From NCBI GenBank assembly GCA_018715365.1, contig DVLU01000054.1, forward strand, positions 1-52,411: 52,411 bases of DNA. Direction: 5' to 3'. Origin of the DNA: Candidatus Ornithomonoglobus intestinigallinarum. Its GTDB lineage: Bacteria > Bacillota > Clostridia > UBA1381. Shown piece after piece: positions 1 through 8,349 of the stretch (positions are counted from its first letter, which is position 1; each line of letters opens with the position of its first letter). The position numbers were made by a program, and so were the translations under genes. The notes under the pieces are model-generated. The model had not been told where the DNA came from. It made no database searches and saw only the letters and a list, made by a program, of their open reading frames with translations.

Positions 1-32
1 TTCTCCGAGAGAAAAAATATTTTCTAAACATC

Positions 33-61
33 TTGAAAAAGCGCCGTATTTGTGATACAAT
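33..61 (+). promoter_or_regulatory. Sigma-A-type promoter of eda-kdgK
   Basis: TTGAAA (33-38), a 17-nt spacer and TACAAT (56-61), with an extended -10 TG at 53-54. The 13-mer at 51-63 (TGTGATACAATAT) recurs in other promoters of this window. It leaves a 5' leader of about 70 nt before the eda ribosome binding site. Confidence 0.75.
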
Positions 62-139
62 ATTTTATACAAGCTGATGCGCCGTGACCAAAGGCGGCGC
101 ATTCATACGGCGGAGATGTATTAAAGGAGGAGATTTCCA

Positions 140-781
140 ATGGAAAAAGAACAGGTATTAAAAACTCTTACCGACTGCGGTCTTGTTGCCGTTGTAAGAG
201 CAAACACAGCCGAGGAGGCCATAAGAATTTCCGACGCCTGCCTTGAGGGCGGCTGCACGGGAATTGAGCTCACATTTACCGTTCCCGGAGCGCACAAGGT
301 TATCGAGGCGCTTGCAAACAAGTACACAAACGGCGAAATGATGCTCGGCGCAGGCACGGTGCTTGACAGCGAAACCGCAAGAATGGCCATACTTTCGGGT
401 GCAAACTTTGTTGTAAGCCCCGGCTTTAACGAGGACGCGGCAAAGCTCTGCAACCGCTACAGAGTTCCCTATATGCCCGGCTGCATGACGATAACGGAGG
501 TGCTCCGCGCAATGGAAGCGGGCGCAGACATCGTTAAGATATTCCCGGCAGACCTTTTCGGTCCCACAATAATAAAAGACATAAAAGGCCCCCTTCCCCA
601 CGCAAAGATGATGCCCACGGGCGGCGTTGACGTTTCAAACGTTGACAAGTGGATAAAAGCGGGAGCGGTTGCGGTAGGCGCCGGTTCATCGCTCACAAAG
701 GGCGCAAAGACGGGCGACTACGCTGCAATAACGGCTACGGCAAAGGAATTTATAGCAAAAATAAAGGAAGCAAGAGCGTAA
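140..781 (+). CDS. eda: KDPG/KHG aldolase (2-dehydro-3-deoxy-phosphogluconate aldolase)
   Basis: A 213-residue class I aldolase of the KDPG/KHG family, a cytosolic TIM barrel that cleaves 2-keto-3-deoxy-6-phosphogluconate to pyruvate and glyceraldehyde-3-phosphate. Visible motifs are VVRA (18-21), GIELT with Glu43, GAGTV (70-74), SPGF (93-96) and KIFPA with Lys133. Lys133 aligns with the Schiff-base lysine and Glu43 with the catalytic acid/base of the family. The length is typical. The ATG at 140 is preceded by AGGAGG (125-130) at 9 nt. kdgK follows after 35 nt, so the pair forms the lower part of hexuronate or Entner-Doudoroff-type sugar acid use. No transporter or regulator gene is adjacent within the window, and what lies upstream of base 1 is not visible. 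Confidence 0.95.
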   Translation: MEKEQVLKTLTDCGLVAVVRANTAEEAIRISDACLEGGCTGIELTFTVPGAHKVIEALANKYTNGEMMLGAGTVLDSETARMAILSGANFVVSPGFNEDAAKLCNRYRVPYMPGCMTITEVLRAMEAGADIVKIFPADLFGPTIIKDIKGPLPHAKMMPTGGVDVSNVDKWIKAGAVAVGAGSSLTKGAKTGDYAAITATAKEFIAKIKEARA

Positions 782-816
782 ATCCGCTCGCGCTGTTTTA
801 AAGGAGAATTGGTCCA

Positions 817-1848
817 ATGGCAAAGGTTATTACAATGGGTGAGATAATGCTCAGGCTGTCCACCCCCAACAACGAAAAATTTATACAGGCAGACGAATTT
901 GACGTATGCTACGGCGGCGGCGAAGCAAACGTTGCCGTTTCGCTTGCAAACTACGGCCACGACGCCGAATTTGTTACAAAGGTTCCCGAAAACCCGATCG
1001 GCGAATGTGCCGTTGCGGCGCTCAGAAAAATGAACGTCGGCACAAAGTACATAGCAAGAGGCGGCGAAAGACTCGGTATATATTACCTTGAAACGGGCGC
1101 TTCGATGCGTGCTTCGAACGTAGTATACGACAGAGCACACTCATCCATAGCAACGGCTTCCGTTGATGATTTTGATTTTGACGCCATATTCGAAGGCGCA
1201 GACTGGTTCCACTTCACCGGTATAACGCCGGCCGTTTCGGACGCCGCCGCGGAGCTTACGGAGGCGGCTCTTAAGGCCGCAAAGAAGCACGGCGTTAAGG
1301 TTTCTGTTGACCTCAACTTCAGAAAGAAGCTTTGGTCGTCGGAAAAGGCTCAGAAGGTTATGACAAACCTCATGCAGTATGTTGACGTCTGCATAGGCAA
1401 CGAGGAGGACGCCGAAAAGGTGCTCGGATTCAAGCCCGGCGAAACTGACGTTACATCTGGAGATCTGGAGCTTGCGGGATATGAAAGCATCTTCAAGCAG
1501 ATGGTTGATAAATTCAATTTCGAATACGTTATATCATCGCTCAGAGTTTCAAAATCAGCGTCGGACAACGGCTGGTCGGCATGTATCTATTCAAGGGATA
1601 CAAAGGAATTCTATCACTCGAGAGAGTACAGGATTCACCCGATTGTTGACCGCGTAGGCGGCGGCGACAGCTTTGCGGGCGGCACAATCTGCGGCTTCCT
1701 TGACGGCAAAAACTTCAAGGACGCGCTTGAATTCGGCATTGCCGCATCGGCTCTCAAGCACACAATCCCCGGCGACTTCAATCTTGTAAGCCGCGCGGAT
1801 GTTGAGAACCTCGCGGGCGGCGACGGTTCGGGACGCGTACAGAGATAA
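817..1848 (+). CDS. kdgK: 2-keto-3-deoxygluconate kinase, PfkB family
   Basis: A 343-residue PfkB/ribokinase-family sugar kinase. The substrate side shows GGGEANVA (33-40). The C-terminal PfkB signature DRVGGGDSFAGG lies around 278-289, with Asp284 in the catalytic-base position of the GGGD anion hole. Because it sits directly downstream of the KDPG aldolase, 2-keto-3-deoxygluconate is the most likely substrate; fructokinase or another PfkB activity is possible from sequence alone. The start has AAAGGAG at about 801-807. A bidirectional hairpin terminator follows at 1883-1918. Confidence 0.9.
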   Translation: MAKVITMGEIMLRLSTPNNEKFIQADEFDVCYGGGEANVAVSLANYGHDAEFVTKVPENPIGECAVAALRKMNVGTKYIARGGERLGIYYLETGASMRASNVVYDRAHSSIATASVDDFDFDAIFEGADWFHFTGITPAVSDAAAELTEAALKAAKKHGVKVSVDLNFRKKLWSSEKAQKVMTNLMQYVDVCIGNEEDAEKVLGFKPGETDVTSGDLELAGYESIFKQMVDKFNFEYVISSLRVSKSASDNGWSACIYSRDTKEFYHSREYRIHPIVDRVGGGDSFAGGTICGFLDGKNFKDALEFGIAASALKHTIPGDFNLVSRADVENLAGGDGSGRVQR

Positions 1849-1882
1849 ATAAATTTTGTTTTACGATGGGTCAAGCCCATAT

Positions 1883-1918
1883 AAAAAACCCGACGGCACA
1901 GAGGCCGGCGGGTTTTTT
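1883..1918. terminator. Bidirectional intrinsic terminator between kdgK and murG
   Basis: An A6 run, a GC-rich stem (CCCGaCGG paired with CCGgCGGG around a short loop) and a T6 run. It can end transcription of kdgK rightward and of the murG operon leftward. Confidence 0.85.
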
Positions 1919-1933
1919 GTATATACCGTTTCC

Positions 1934-3037
1934 TTATTTCCGCGATGACATCTTAATCATCAGCTCGTATATGCGCTCAAGCGCGTCCGTTTTGGCAAGC
2001 GCCTTTAAATTGCCGGACATTTTTTCGAGCGCGGCGCTGTCCGTCACCATTCCCATTATCTTTTCGTAAAGCGTATCGGGCGTAAGCTCGCGTTCCACTA
2101 TCATCGCCGCGGCGCCGTTTTTCTCAAATTCATGCGCATTCTGCTCCTGATGGTTCCTTACAACGTTCGGCGACGGTATAAGTATAGACGGCTTGCCCAG
2201 CGCGGCGATCTCGCTTACCGTTATCGCTCCGGCACGCGACACAACAATATCGGCCGCGGCCATGCAGTCTGCCATGTTATCTATATACGGCACAACCTTA
2301 ACGTCGCCGTTAAGCGTTATTCCGCACCGCTTTATATCGTTCATTATCTTTTCGTAATTTCTGTCGCCCGTACCGAAAAGCAATGCTATTTTATTTTCCT
2401 CCGTTATGCGCTTTAATATCGCAACAACGTTTTCGTTTATTTTATCAGCGCCGAGGCTGCCGCCGAAAATAAGCACGAACGGCTTTGTTATACCGAGCTT
2501 TTCGCGCGACCTTTGCTTGTCGGCCTCAAGAATTTCTTTTCTTATAGGATTCCCCGTCACAACGCACTTTTCCTTATGCTTCATATGGTTTATCGTTTCC
2601 TCAAAGCTCAGCGCAAGATAATCGACGTAATTTTCGGAGCCCTTCACGGTAAGCCCGGGGTAAACGTTCTGCTCGTGTATAAGCGACGGCACTCCCATCG
2701 CCTTTGAAGCCATCGTTACCGGGCCGCTCACATATCCGCCCGTGCAGACAATGCAGTCGGGCCTGAATTTTTTTATAAGCCTTTTCATACGCGCGCGCGA
2801 CTTTAAAAGCTCCGTTACGACCTTAACGTTCTTCAGCATATTTTTACGGCTGAAGCCCTCTATTTCTATAAGCTCAAGCTTATAGCCCGCCTTCGGCACA
2901 AGCTTTGTTTCAAGCCCGCTCTTTGTTCCTATAAAAAGCGCCTCAAAGCCCTTATCTCTCGATTTGGCGTAATCGGCTATCGAAATGGCGGGGTTTATAT
3001 GCCCCGCGGTTCCTCCGCCCGCAAATATGACTCTCAT
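1934..3037 (-). CDS. murG: MurG, lipid II-forming GlcNAc transferase
   Basis: A 367-residue glycosyltransferase of GT family 28 that transfers GlcNAc from UDP-GlcNAc to lipid I on the inner membrane face, giving lipid II. The N-terminal glycine-rich loop GGGTAGHINPA (7-17) is diagnostic. The C-terminal donor site reads VSRAGAITVSEIAALGKPSILIP, followed by the NHQEQNA segment. The length is normal. The ATG at 3037 has a GAAAGGA ribosome binding site at about 7 nt. It is the last gene of the minus-strand cluster, 27 bp after ftsW. The usual next genes (murB, divIB/ftsQ, ftsA, ftsZ) are absent here, and convergent kdgK lies beyond the shared terminator. Confidence 0.97.
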   Translation of the reverse strand: MRVIFAGGGTAGHINPAISIADYAKSRDKGFEALFIGTKSGLETKLVPKAGYKLELIEIEGFSRKNMLKNVKVVTELLKSRARMKRLIKKFRPDCIVCTGGYVSGPVTMASKAMGVPSLIHEQNVYPGLTVKGSENYVDYLALSFEETINHMKHKEKCVVTGNPIRKEILEADKQRSREKLGITKPFVLIFGGSLGADKINENVVAILKRITEENKIALLFGTGDRNYEKIMNDIKRCGITLNGDVKVVPYIDNMADCMAAADIVVSRAGAITVSEIAALGKPSILIPSPNVVRNHQEQNAHEFEKNGAAAMIVERELTPDTLYEKIMGMVTDSAALEKMSGNLKALAKTDALERIYELMIKMSSRK

Positions 3038-3064
3038 AAGCCCGTTCCTTTCAAATCCATAATA

Positions 3065-4249
3065 TTATTTCCTGTGCGAATACCTCGATATATTCAAAAG
3101 CACGCCCATCTCAAACAGCAGCGTCATAACGGACGTGCCGCCGTAGCTGAAAAACGGCAGCGCAACGCCGGTGTTCGGCACGCTTGACGTTGCAACGGCA
3201 ATATTCAATATCGTCTGTATCGCAAGCTGCGCAACTATGCCCGTCGCCGTAAGCGTTCCGTATATATCGGGCGCGTTTACGGCTATCCTGACGCCGCGCA
3301 GTATGAGCGCCGCAAAAAGCGCCATAACGCCCACAGCGCCCACAAAGCCCATTTCCTCGCAGATTATCGCAAAAATAAAATCGTTGTACGGCTCCGGCAG
3401 GTACGAATATTTCTGCACGCTCTGGCCGAGCCCCAGCCCGAACAGCCGTCCCGAGCCTATGGCGTAAATGCCCTGAGCAACCTGGTAGCCGCTGTCCTGC
3501 ATATCCTCAAACGGATGAAGGAAGCTTACGATTCGCTCCCATCTTACGTCGCTCATAAGGCGTATTGCAATAAGCCCTATCGGCAGTATTATAACGGCGC
3601 CTATTATAAGCGGCTTTACCGGCGTTCCTCCGGCTATCATAACGGTTATTGCGATGCCGGCTATAACTATCGCGCCGCTGAGGTGCGTTTCACAGAGCAT
3701 AAGCGCAACGATTATAAGCAGCACAACAATATACGGCGCATTGCCGCGGAGCGTTTTTAAATCCGTATTGCCCTTTTCTATCATATACGCAAAATACATC
3801 GCTATAACGGGCTTCACAAATTCCGACGGCTGTATCTGCACTATCGGCGTATTCAGCCACCGCCGCGAACCGTTAAGCTCACGCCCTATGCCCGGCACAA
3901 GCACAAGCACAAGCAGTATCCCGCATATAACAACAGCCTTAGGCATAAGCTCCTTATAGGAATTGTAATTTATCCTCGATACAAACCACATCCCCACAAA
4001 GCCTATAACAACGCACAAAAGCTGACGCCCGAATATCGAATACGAGCTGCCGCGTATTTCCTTGCTTGCCGACGCCGACGCCGAAAGCAGCATAACAAGC
4101 CCCACGGCAACAACGCATATTACAAGCACAAGAAACGTATAGTCTATTTCTCCCGCCTGCTTTAAATTCCACGGACGCGTTTTCCTTTGTACGGCGCGCT
4201 CCGCGCCTTTTTGTCTGCCGCTGCGCGCGGCAGTGCTCTTAAAAGGCAT
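3065..4249 (-). CDS. ftsW: SEDS peptidoglycan glycosyltransferase FtsW/SpoVE
   Basis: A 394-residue multi-spanning SEDS protein that polymerises lipid II with its partner class B penicillin-binding protein. A basic N-terminal tail of about 35 residues precedes the first membrane helix. Signature pieces are the NGSRRWL / IQPSEF block and the LPEPYNDFIFAIICEE loop containing the conserved acidic residue of SEDS enzymes. The C-terminus carries PFFSYGGTS. In sporulating Clostridia the gene at this position may be ftsW or spoVE, which I cannot separate by eye. The ATG at 4249 has TAAGGAG at 7 nt. It lies 26 bp downstream of mraY with no murD between them, although most Firmicutes clusters have murD there. 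Confidence 0.92.
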   Translation of the reverse strand: MPFKSTAARSGRQKGAERAVQRKTRPWNLKQAGEIDYTFLVLVICVVAVGLVMLLSASASASKEIRGSSYSIFGRQLLCVVIGFVGMWFVSRINYNSYKELMPKAVVICGILLVLVLVPGIGRELNGSRRWLNTPIVQIQPSEFVKPVIAMYFAYMIEKGNTDLKTLRGNAPYIVVLLIIVALMLCETHLSGAIVIAGIAITVMIAGGTPVKPLIIGAVIILPIGLIAIRLMSDVRWERIVSFLHPFEDMQDSGYQVAQGIYAIGSGRLFGLGLGQSVQKYSYLPEPYNDFIFAIICEEMGFVGAVGVMALFAALILRGVRIAVNAPDIYGTLTATGIVAQLAIQTILNIAVATSSVPNTGVALPFFSYGGTSVMTLLFEMGVLLNISRYSHRK

Positions 4250-4275
4250 TTTTTAACTCTCCTTACCGCATTGCT

Positions 4276-5319
4276 TTACACATTCATGCCGAACCACGAC
4301 ACGGCGCACAGCACAGCCGTTACAATCGAAAATACGGCAACTATCTTTTTCTCGCTCCAGCCGCACATTTCAAAGTGATGATGTATCGGCGTCATTTTAA
4401 ACACACGGCGTCCCTCGCCGTATTTTTTCTTTGTATATTTAAAATACGTCGTTTGTATTATTACCGAGAACGTTTCGGCAAAGTATATAAAGCCTATAAG
4501 TATAAGATATATTTCTATCTTAAGGTCTATCGCCATAAGCGCAACGGCCGCCCCCAAAAACAGCGAACCGGTATCTCCCATAAACACCTTTGCGGGATAC
4601 TTGTTAAACATCAAAAAGCCTATCATTCCGCCGAGAATCGCCGCGGCAAACACGGAAAGCCCCGCCGAGCCGAACACAAGGTACGCCGCAAGCGACATAA
4701 ACAGCGCGGCAACGGCCGTGACCGAAGCCGCAAGCCCGTCGAGCCCGTCGGTCAGGTTTACGGCGTTCACAACGCCGACCATAACGAACAGCACAAACGG
4801 TATGTACAGCCATACGGGAAGCTCAACGGTGTTTCTCACAAACGGGATATAAATATCGGTCTTAAGCTCGCCCAAAAGATATACGGCCGCGATATATATT
4901 ACAGCAAGCGCAAGCTGAAGCGCAAATTTCTGTATTGCCGTAAGCCCGAGATTGCGTTTTTTTACTACTTTTATATAGTCATCGACAAAGCCTATAAGCC
5001 CGAAGCCGAGCGCTATAAGATACGGCAGCAGGCAGCCCTTTATAAAAAAGCTGTCGACATTTCCCTTCACCGCCGAAACTATAACGGCCGCAAGCACCGC
5101 CGCGCCTATGCCGGCCATAAACATTATGCCGCCCATCGTCGGCGTGCCCGATTTTTTCTGATGCCACTTCGGCCCCTCCTCGCGTATTTCCTGACCGAAT
5201 TTAAGCTTATGCAGCCACGGGATAAACACCGGCCCCAAAACAGCCGTCACCGCAAAGCCGACTATAAGCGGCAGAAGATTAAGCATTGAAAGTCCCTTTA
5301 AACCGTCTAACCAATTCAT
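4276..5319 (-). CDS. mraY: MraY, phospho-MurNAc-pentapeptide translocase
   Basis: A 347-residue polytopic membrane enzyme that makes lipid I by transferring phospho-MurNAc-pentapeptide from UDP to undecaprenyl phosphate. Family motifs visible are FVDDYIKVVKKRNLGL, NLTDGLDGLA (Mg-binding acidic residues), FMGDTGSL and the MTPIHHHFE histidine motif near the C-terminus. About ten hydrophobic segments fit the known topology. The ATG at 5319 has AAGGAG at 7 nt. It sits between murF (57 bp upstream) and ftsW (26 bp downstream). Confidence 0.97.
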   Translation of the reverse strand: MNWLDGLKGLSMLNLLPLIVGFAVTAVLGPVFIPWLHKLKFGQEIREEGPKWHQKKSGTPTMGGIMFMAGIGAAVLAAVIVSAVKGNVDSFFIKGCLLPYLIALGFGLIGFVDDYIKVVKKRNLGLTAIQKFALQLALAVIYIAAVYLLGELKTDIYIPFVRNTVELPVWLYIPFVLFVMVGVVNAVNLTDGLDGLAASVTAVAALFMSLAAYLVFGSAGLSVFAAAILGGMIGFLMFNKYPAKVFMGDTGSLFLGAAVALMAIDLKIEIYLILIGFIYFAETFSVIIQTTYFKYTKKKYGEGRRVFKMTPIHHHFEMCGWSEKKIVAVFSIVTAVLCAVSWFGMNV

Positions 5320-5376
5320 TTATTTTCTCCTTAAAATTTATCCGTATAACCTTTTCGTTTTCGCCTCGGCCGCAGA

Positions 5377-6753
5377 TCAAAGCTCCTTAACCGCAGCGGC
5401 TATCTCCTCAAAGCGCATTCCGTGCGACGCCTTGACAAGCACACAGTCGCCCGGCCTTACCTCACGTTTAACACAGTTTGCCGCTTCGAGCGTTTTATCA
5501 AAGCATTTGTAATTTTCAAAGCCCAGCTCGGCCGCGCCCTTTGCTATCATAGCGGCGTGCTTGCCCGCCGTTATAAGCAGGTCTATTTTATTTTTTACAA
5601 TCTCCGCGCCGAGCTTGTAATGCGCGTCATCGGCGTAATCGCCCATCTCCTGCATATCTCCCAAAACGGCAACGCGCCGCTTTTGAAGCGAATACGGCAT
5701 GACCGACAGCGCCGCCTTCATTGAATCGGGCGATGCGTTGTAGCAGTCGTTTATAAGCTCTATGCCGTTATTGCGCTCTATCTGAAGGCGCTGCGACGTG
5801 TATTCGCAGCTCTCTATCCCCTTTATGCTATCCTCCGGGCTTACGCCGAAAACAATCCCGGCGCATACCGCGGCAAGCGCGTTGTATACGTTATGCACTC
5901 CCGGAAGCTTTACGGCGGCATGATACGTTTTGCCGCATACCGAAATATCAAACTCTATGCCGTCAAGGCCGTTGTTTACGATATTTTTCGCCGTTACGCC
6001 GTTCTTTTCCTTATTAAGATTAAGGCCGTAACGGATTATTTTATATTTCCCCGTATCCTCTATCGTTGAAAGGTATTCGTCGTCGCCGTTTATTATAAGC
6101 GTATTGTCCCCGCCAAAATAGGACGCCACCTCAAGCTTCGCCTTTAATATGCCCTCGCGCGAGCCGAGGTTTTCTATATGCGACATACCGATATTTGTTA
6201 TTATTGCCGCATCGGGACGGACTATTTCAACAAGCCGTTCGATCTCGCCGAAATGGTTCATTCCGACCTCGACAACGGCAGCCTCGTGCTCCTTATCCTG
6301 GCTCAGCACGGTTATCGGCACGCCTATATCGTTGTTAAAATTATTCGGCGTTTTTATCGTGTTGTATTTTTGACCGAGCGCCGCGGCCGTCATATCCTTC
6401 GTCGTTGTTTTGCCGACGCTGCCCGTTACGGCAACGGTCGGTATCCTGTATTTTTTCTTGTAAAATGCGGCAATATCGCCGAACGCCTTTTTTGTATCGT
6501 CAACCCTTATTATCGTTTTATCAACAAGGAGCTCCGTTTCCTTCTGCGTGAGCGTTGCCGCCGCGCCCATATCGAACGCCGCCTTTATAAACTCATGCGC
6601 GTCGAATTTTTCGCCGATAAGCGGCACAAAAAGCGCGCCCTCGCCGGCTTCGCCCGAATTTGTAACAACGGATGTTATCGTTAAATTATCGCTGCCGCTT
6701 AAAAGCGCGCCGCCCGTTGCCTCGATTATTTCACGTACAGTAAGACTTTGCAT
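5377..6753 (-). CDS. murF: MurF, UDP-MurNAc-tripeptide:D-Ala-D-Ala ligase
   Basis: A 458-residue cytosolic Mur ligase that adds D-Ala-D-Ala to the UDP-MurNAc tripeptide. The ATP-binding loop GSVGKTTTKD is at 111-120. The central domain shows VVEVGMNHFGEIERL and the C-terminal domain VLGDMQEMG and NDCYNASPDSMKAAL, which is typical of MurF. The start MQSLTVREIIEATGG matches the usual MurF N-terminus. Its ribosome binding site is weak: GGGGA lies 11 nt upstream. The gene is 108 bp downstream of murE, and that gap holds a GC-rich hairpin-like stretch (about 6815-6840). Confidence 0.96.
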   Translation of the reverse strand: MQSLTVREIIEATGGALLSGSDNLTITSVVTNSGEAGEGALFVPLIGEKFDAHEFIKAAFDMGAAATLTQKETELLVDKTIIRVDDTKKAFGDIAAFYKKKYRIPTVAVTGSVGKTTTKDMTAAALGQKYNTIKTPNNFNNDIGVPITVLSQDKEHEAAVVEVGMNHFGEIERLVEIVRPDAAIITNIGMSHIENLGSREGILKAKLEVASYFGGDNTLIINGDDEYLSTIEDTGKYKIIRYGLNLNKEKNGVTAKNIVNNGLDGIEFDISVCGKTYHAAVKLPGVHNVYNALAAVCAGIVFGVSPEDSIKGIESCEYTSQRLQIERNNGIELINDCYNASPDSMKAALSVMPYSLQKRRVAVLGDMQEMGDYADDAHYKLGAEIVKNKIDLLITAGKHAAMIAKGAAELGFENYKCFDKTLEAANCVKREVRPGDCVLVKASHGMRFEEIAAAVKEL

Positions 6754-6861
6754 ATCTTAAAAATCCCCATTTCGTATGTTTGTATATGTATATGCTCCGT
6801 AAAACAGCAAAAGGCTTGGAGGCGCGGAGTCCCCCAAACCCCATATTAAGCATAAGTGATT

Positions 6862-8307
6862 TTATTTCCCCTCGAGATGCTTATAGACTTCAACGCGTTC
6901 GTCAAAATCAAACTTTTCCTTCCCGATTATCTGATACGTTTCCTGACCCTTTCCCGCCAGAATTATAACGTCGTCCTTTTTTGCGTTGTCAAGGGCATAC
7001 GCGATGGCCTCGCGGCGGTCGACTATCGTTATATATTTGCCGTCCGTCCTTTTCATGCCTTCGGCTATCTGGCTCACTATCCTTTCCGGGTTTTCCGTCC
7101 GCGGATTATCGGACGTTATTATGCTGAAATCGGAATACTTTCCGGCTATCTCGCCCATGACGGCGCGCTTTGTATTATCTCTGTCGCCGCCGCAGCCGAA
7201 CAGCGTTATAACTCTGCCCGCCGCAAATTCCTTAACGGTCTTTATTATGTTTTCAAGCCCGTCGGGAGTATGCGCGTAATCTATTATAACGGTATAATCC
7301 GTGTCAGTCGGCACAACCTCAACTCTGCCCAAAACGCCCTTGGCCTTTTCAAGCCCGCGCTTTACCGTTTCGATGTCAACGCCCAGTTCAAGCGCGGCGC
7401 CCGCGGCGCAAAGAGCGTTGTACACGCTGAATTTTCCGGGGATTGCTATTGTAAAGTGCCCCGCCGCGCCGTTATAGTGCGCGTCAAACTCCGAGCCGCG
7501 CGCCGTTATTTTTATATTTTCAGCCCAAAGGCCGGCATCGTCCGAAAGCCCCACCGTCAGCAGCCCGCACTTGCCGCCCTTCTGCGACGCGATAAGCCTG
7601 CCGCTCTCGTCGTCGATATTTATAACGCCCTTATCGCTTATATCAAAAAGCTTGGACTTTGCGTTCCTGTAATTTTCCATGGTCTTATGGAAATCGAGAT
7701 GGTCCTGCGTAAGGTTTGTGAATACGCCCACGTCAAAATGGCAGCCTCTTACGCGCTCAAGCTCGAGAGCGTGGCTTGAAACCTCCATAACAACGCAGTC
7801 GGCGCTGCTTTCGGCCATCTCGGCAAAAAGCTGCTGAAGCTCCAGCGCGTTCGGAGTTGTCGGCGTTGTGCTCTGCGTAACAAGCACCTTGTCGCCTATT
7901 ATATTCTGGTTTGTGCCTATAATCCCGACGCACATACCGGCTTCCTCGAGAATACTGCGGATAAGATACGTTGTTGTCGTTTTTCCGTTTGTCCCCGTAA
8001 CGCCTATGAGCTTAAACCTTTCCGACGGGTTTCCGTAAAACGCACATGCAAGGTCGGCTATCGCTTTCCTTGAATTTTCAACGTACCAAACGGGAACGTT
8101 TACGTCTATTTTATCCTCGGCAACTATAACGGCGGCGCCGTTTTTCTCAGCCATTTTGGCAAATTTGTGGCCGTCCGTTTCAAAGCCCTTTATACATACA
8201 AAAACGTAGCCCTCCATGACGTTGCGCGAATCGTACGCAATGCCCTTTATCTCCGTGTTTTCAAATTTATCAAGCCAAGCTTTGCCAAACAATGCGTCAG
8301 CTTTCAT
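6862..8307 (-). CDS. murE: MurE, UDP-MurNAc-L-Ala-D-Glu:meso-DAP ligase
   Basis: A 481-residue Mur ligase that adds the third stem-peptide residue. The P-loop GTNGKTTT is at 105-112. The substrate signature reads DNPR at 400-403, the form found in meso-diaminopimelate-adding enzymes; Lys-adding enzymes lack this arginine. I therefore infer meso-DAP peptidoglycan. I chose the ATG at 8307 because a G-rich ribosome-binding-like tract (GGGTGGGGG) precedes it and the N-terminus MKADALFGKAW fits the family. An in-frame GTG at 8322 would add five residues but has no good ribosome binding site. It lies 42 bp after the penicillin-binding protein gene. Confidence 0.95.
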   Translation of the reverse strand: MKADALFGKAWLDKFENTEIKGIAYDSRNVMEGYVFVCIKGFETDGHKFAKMAEKNGAAVIVAEDKIDVNVPVWYVENSRKAIADLACAFYGNPSERFKLIGVTGTNGKTTTTYLIRSILEEAGMCVGIIGTNQNIIGDKVLVTQSTTPTTPNALELQQLFAEMAESSADCVVMEVSSHALELERVRGCHFDVGVFTNLTQDHLDFHKTMENYRNAKSKLFDISDKGVINIDDESGRLIASQKGGKCGLLTVGLSDDAGLWAENIKITARGSEFDAHYNGAAGHFTIAIPGKFSVYNALCAAGAALELGVDIETVKRGLEKAKGVLGRVEVVPTDTDYTVIIDYAHTPDGLENIIKTVKEFAAGRVITLFGCGGDRDNTKRAVMGEIAGKYSDFSIITSDNPRTENPERIVSQIAEGMKRTDGKYITIVDRREAIAYALDNAKKDDVIILAGKGQETYQIIGKEKFDFDERVEVYKHLEGK

Positions 8308-8349
8308 CGTAAATACCCCCACCCGAGTAAATTTAATGAGTTAATTGTT

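Noticed and set aside
4375..5289. A 304-codon open frame opposite mraY
   Set aside because: Antisense shadow with very high Lys/Arg/Tyr content; mraY on the other strand carries all family motifs.
6856..7779. A 307-codon open frame opposite murE
   Set aside because: Antisense to a complete Mur ligase, with no ribosome binding site or recognisable motif.
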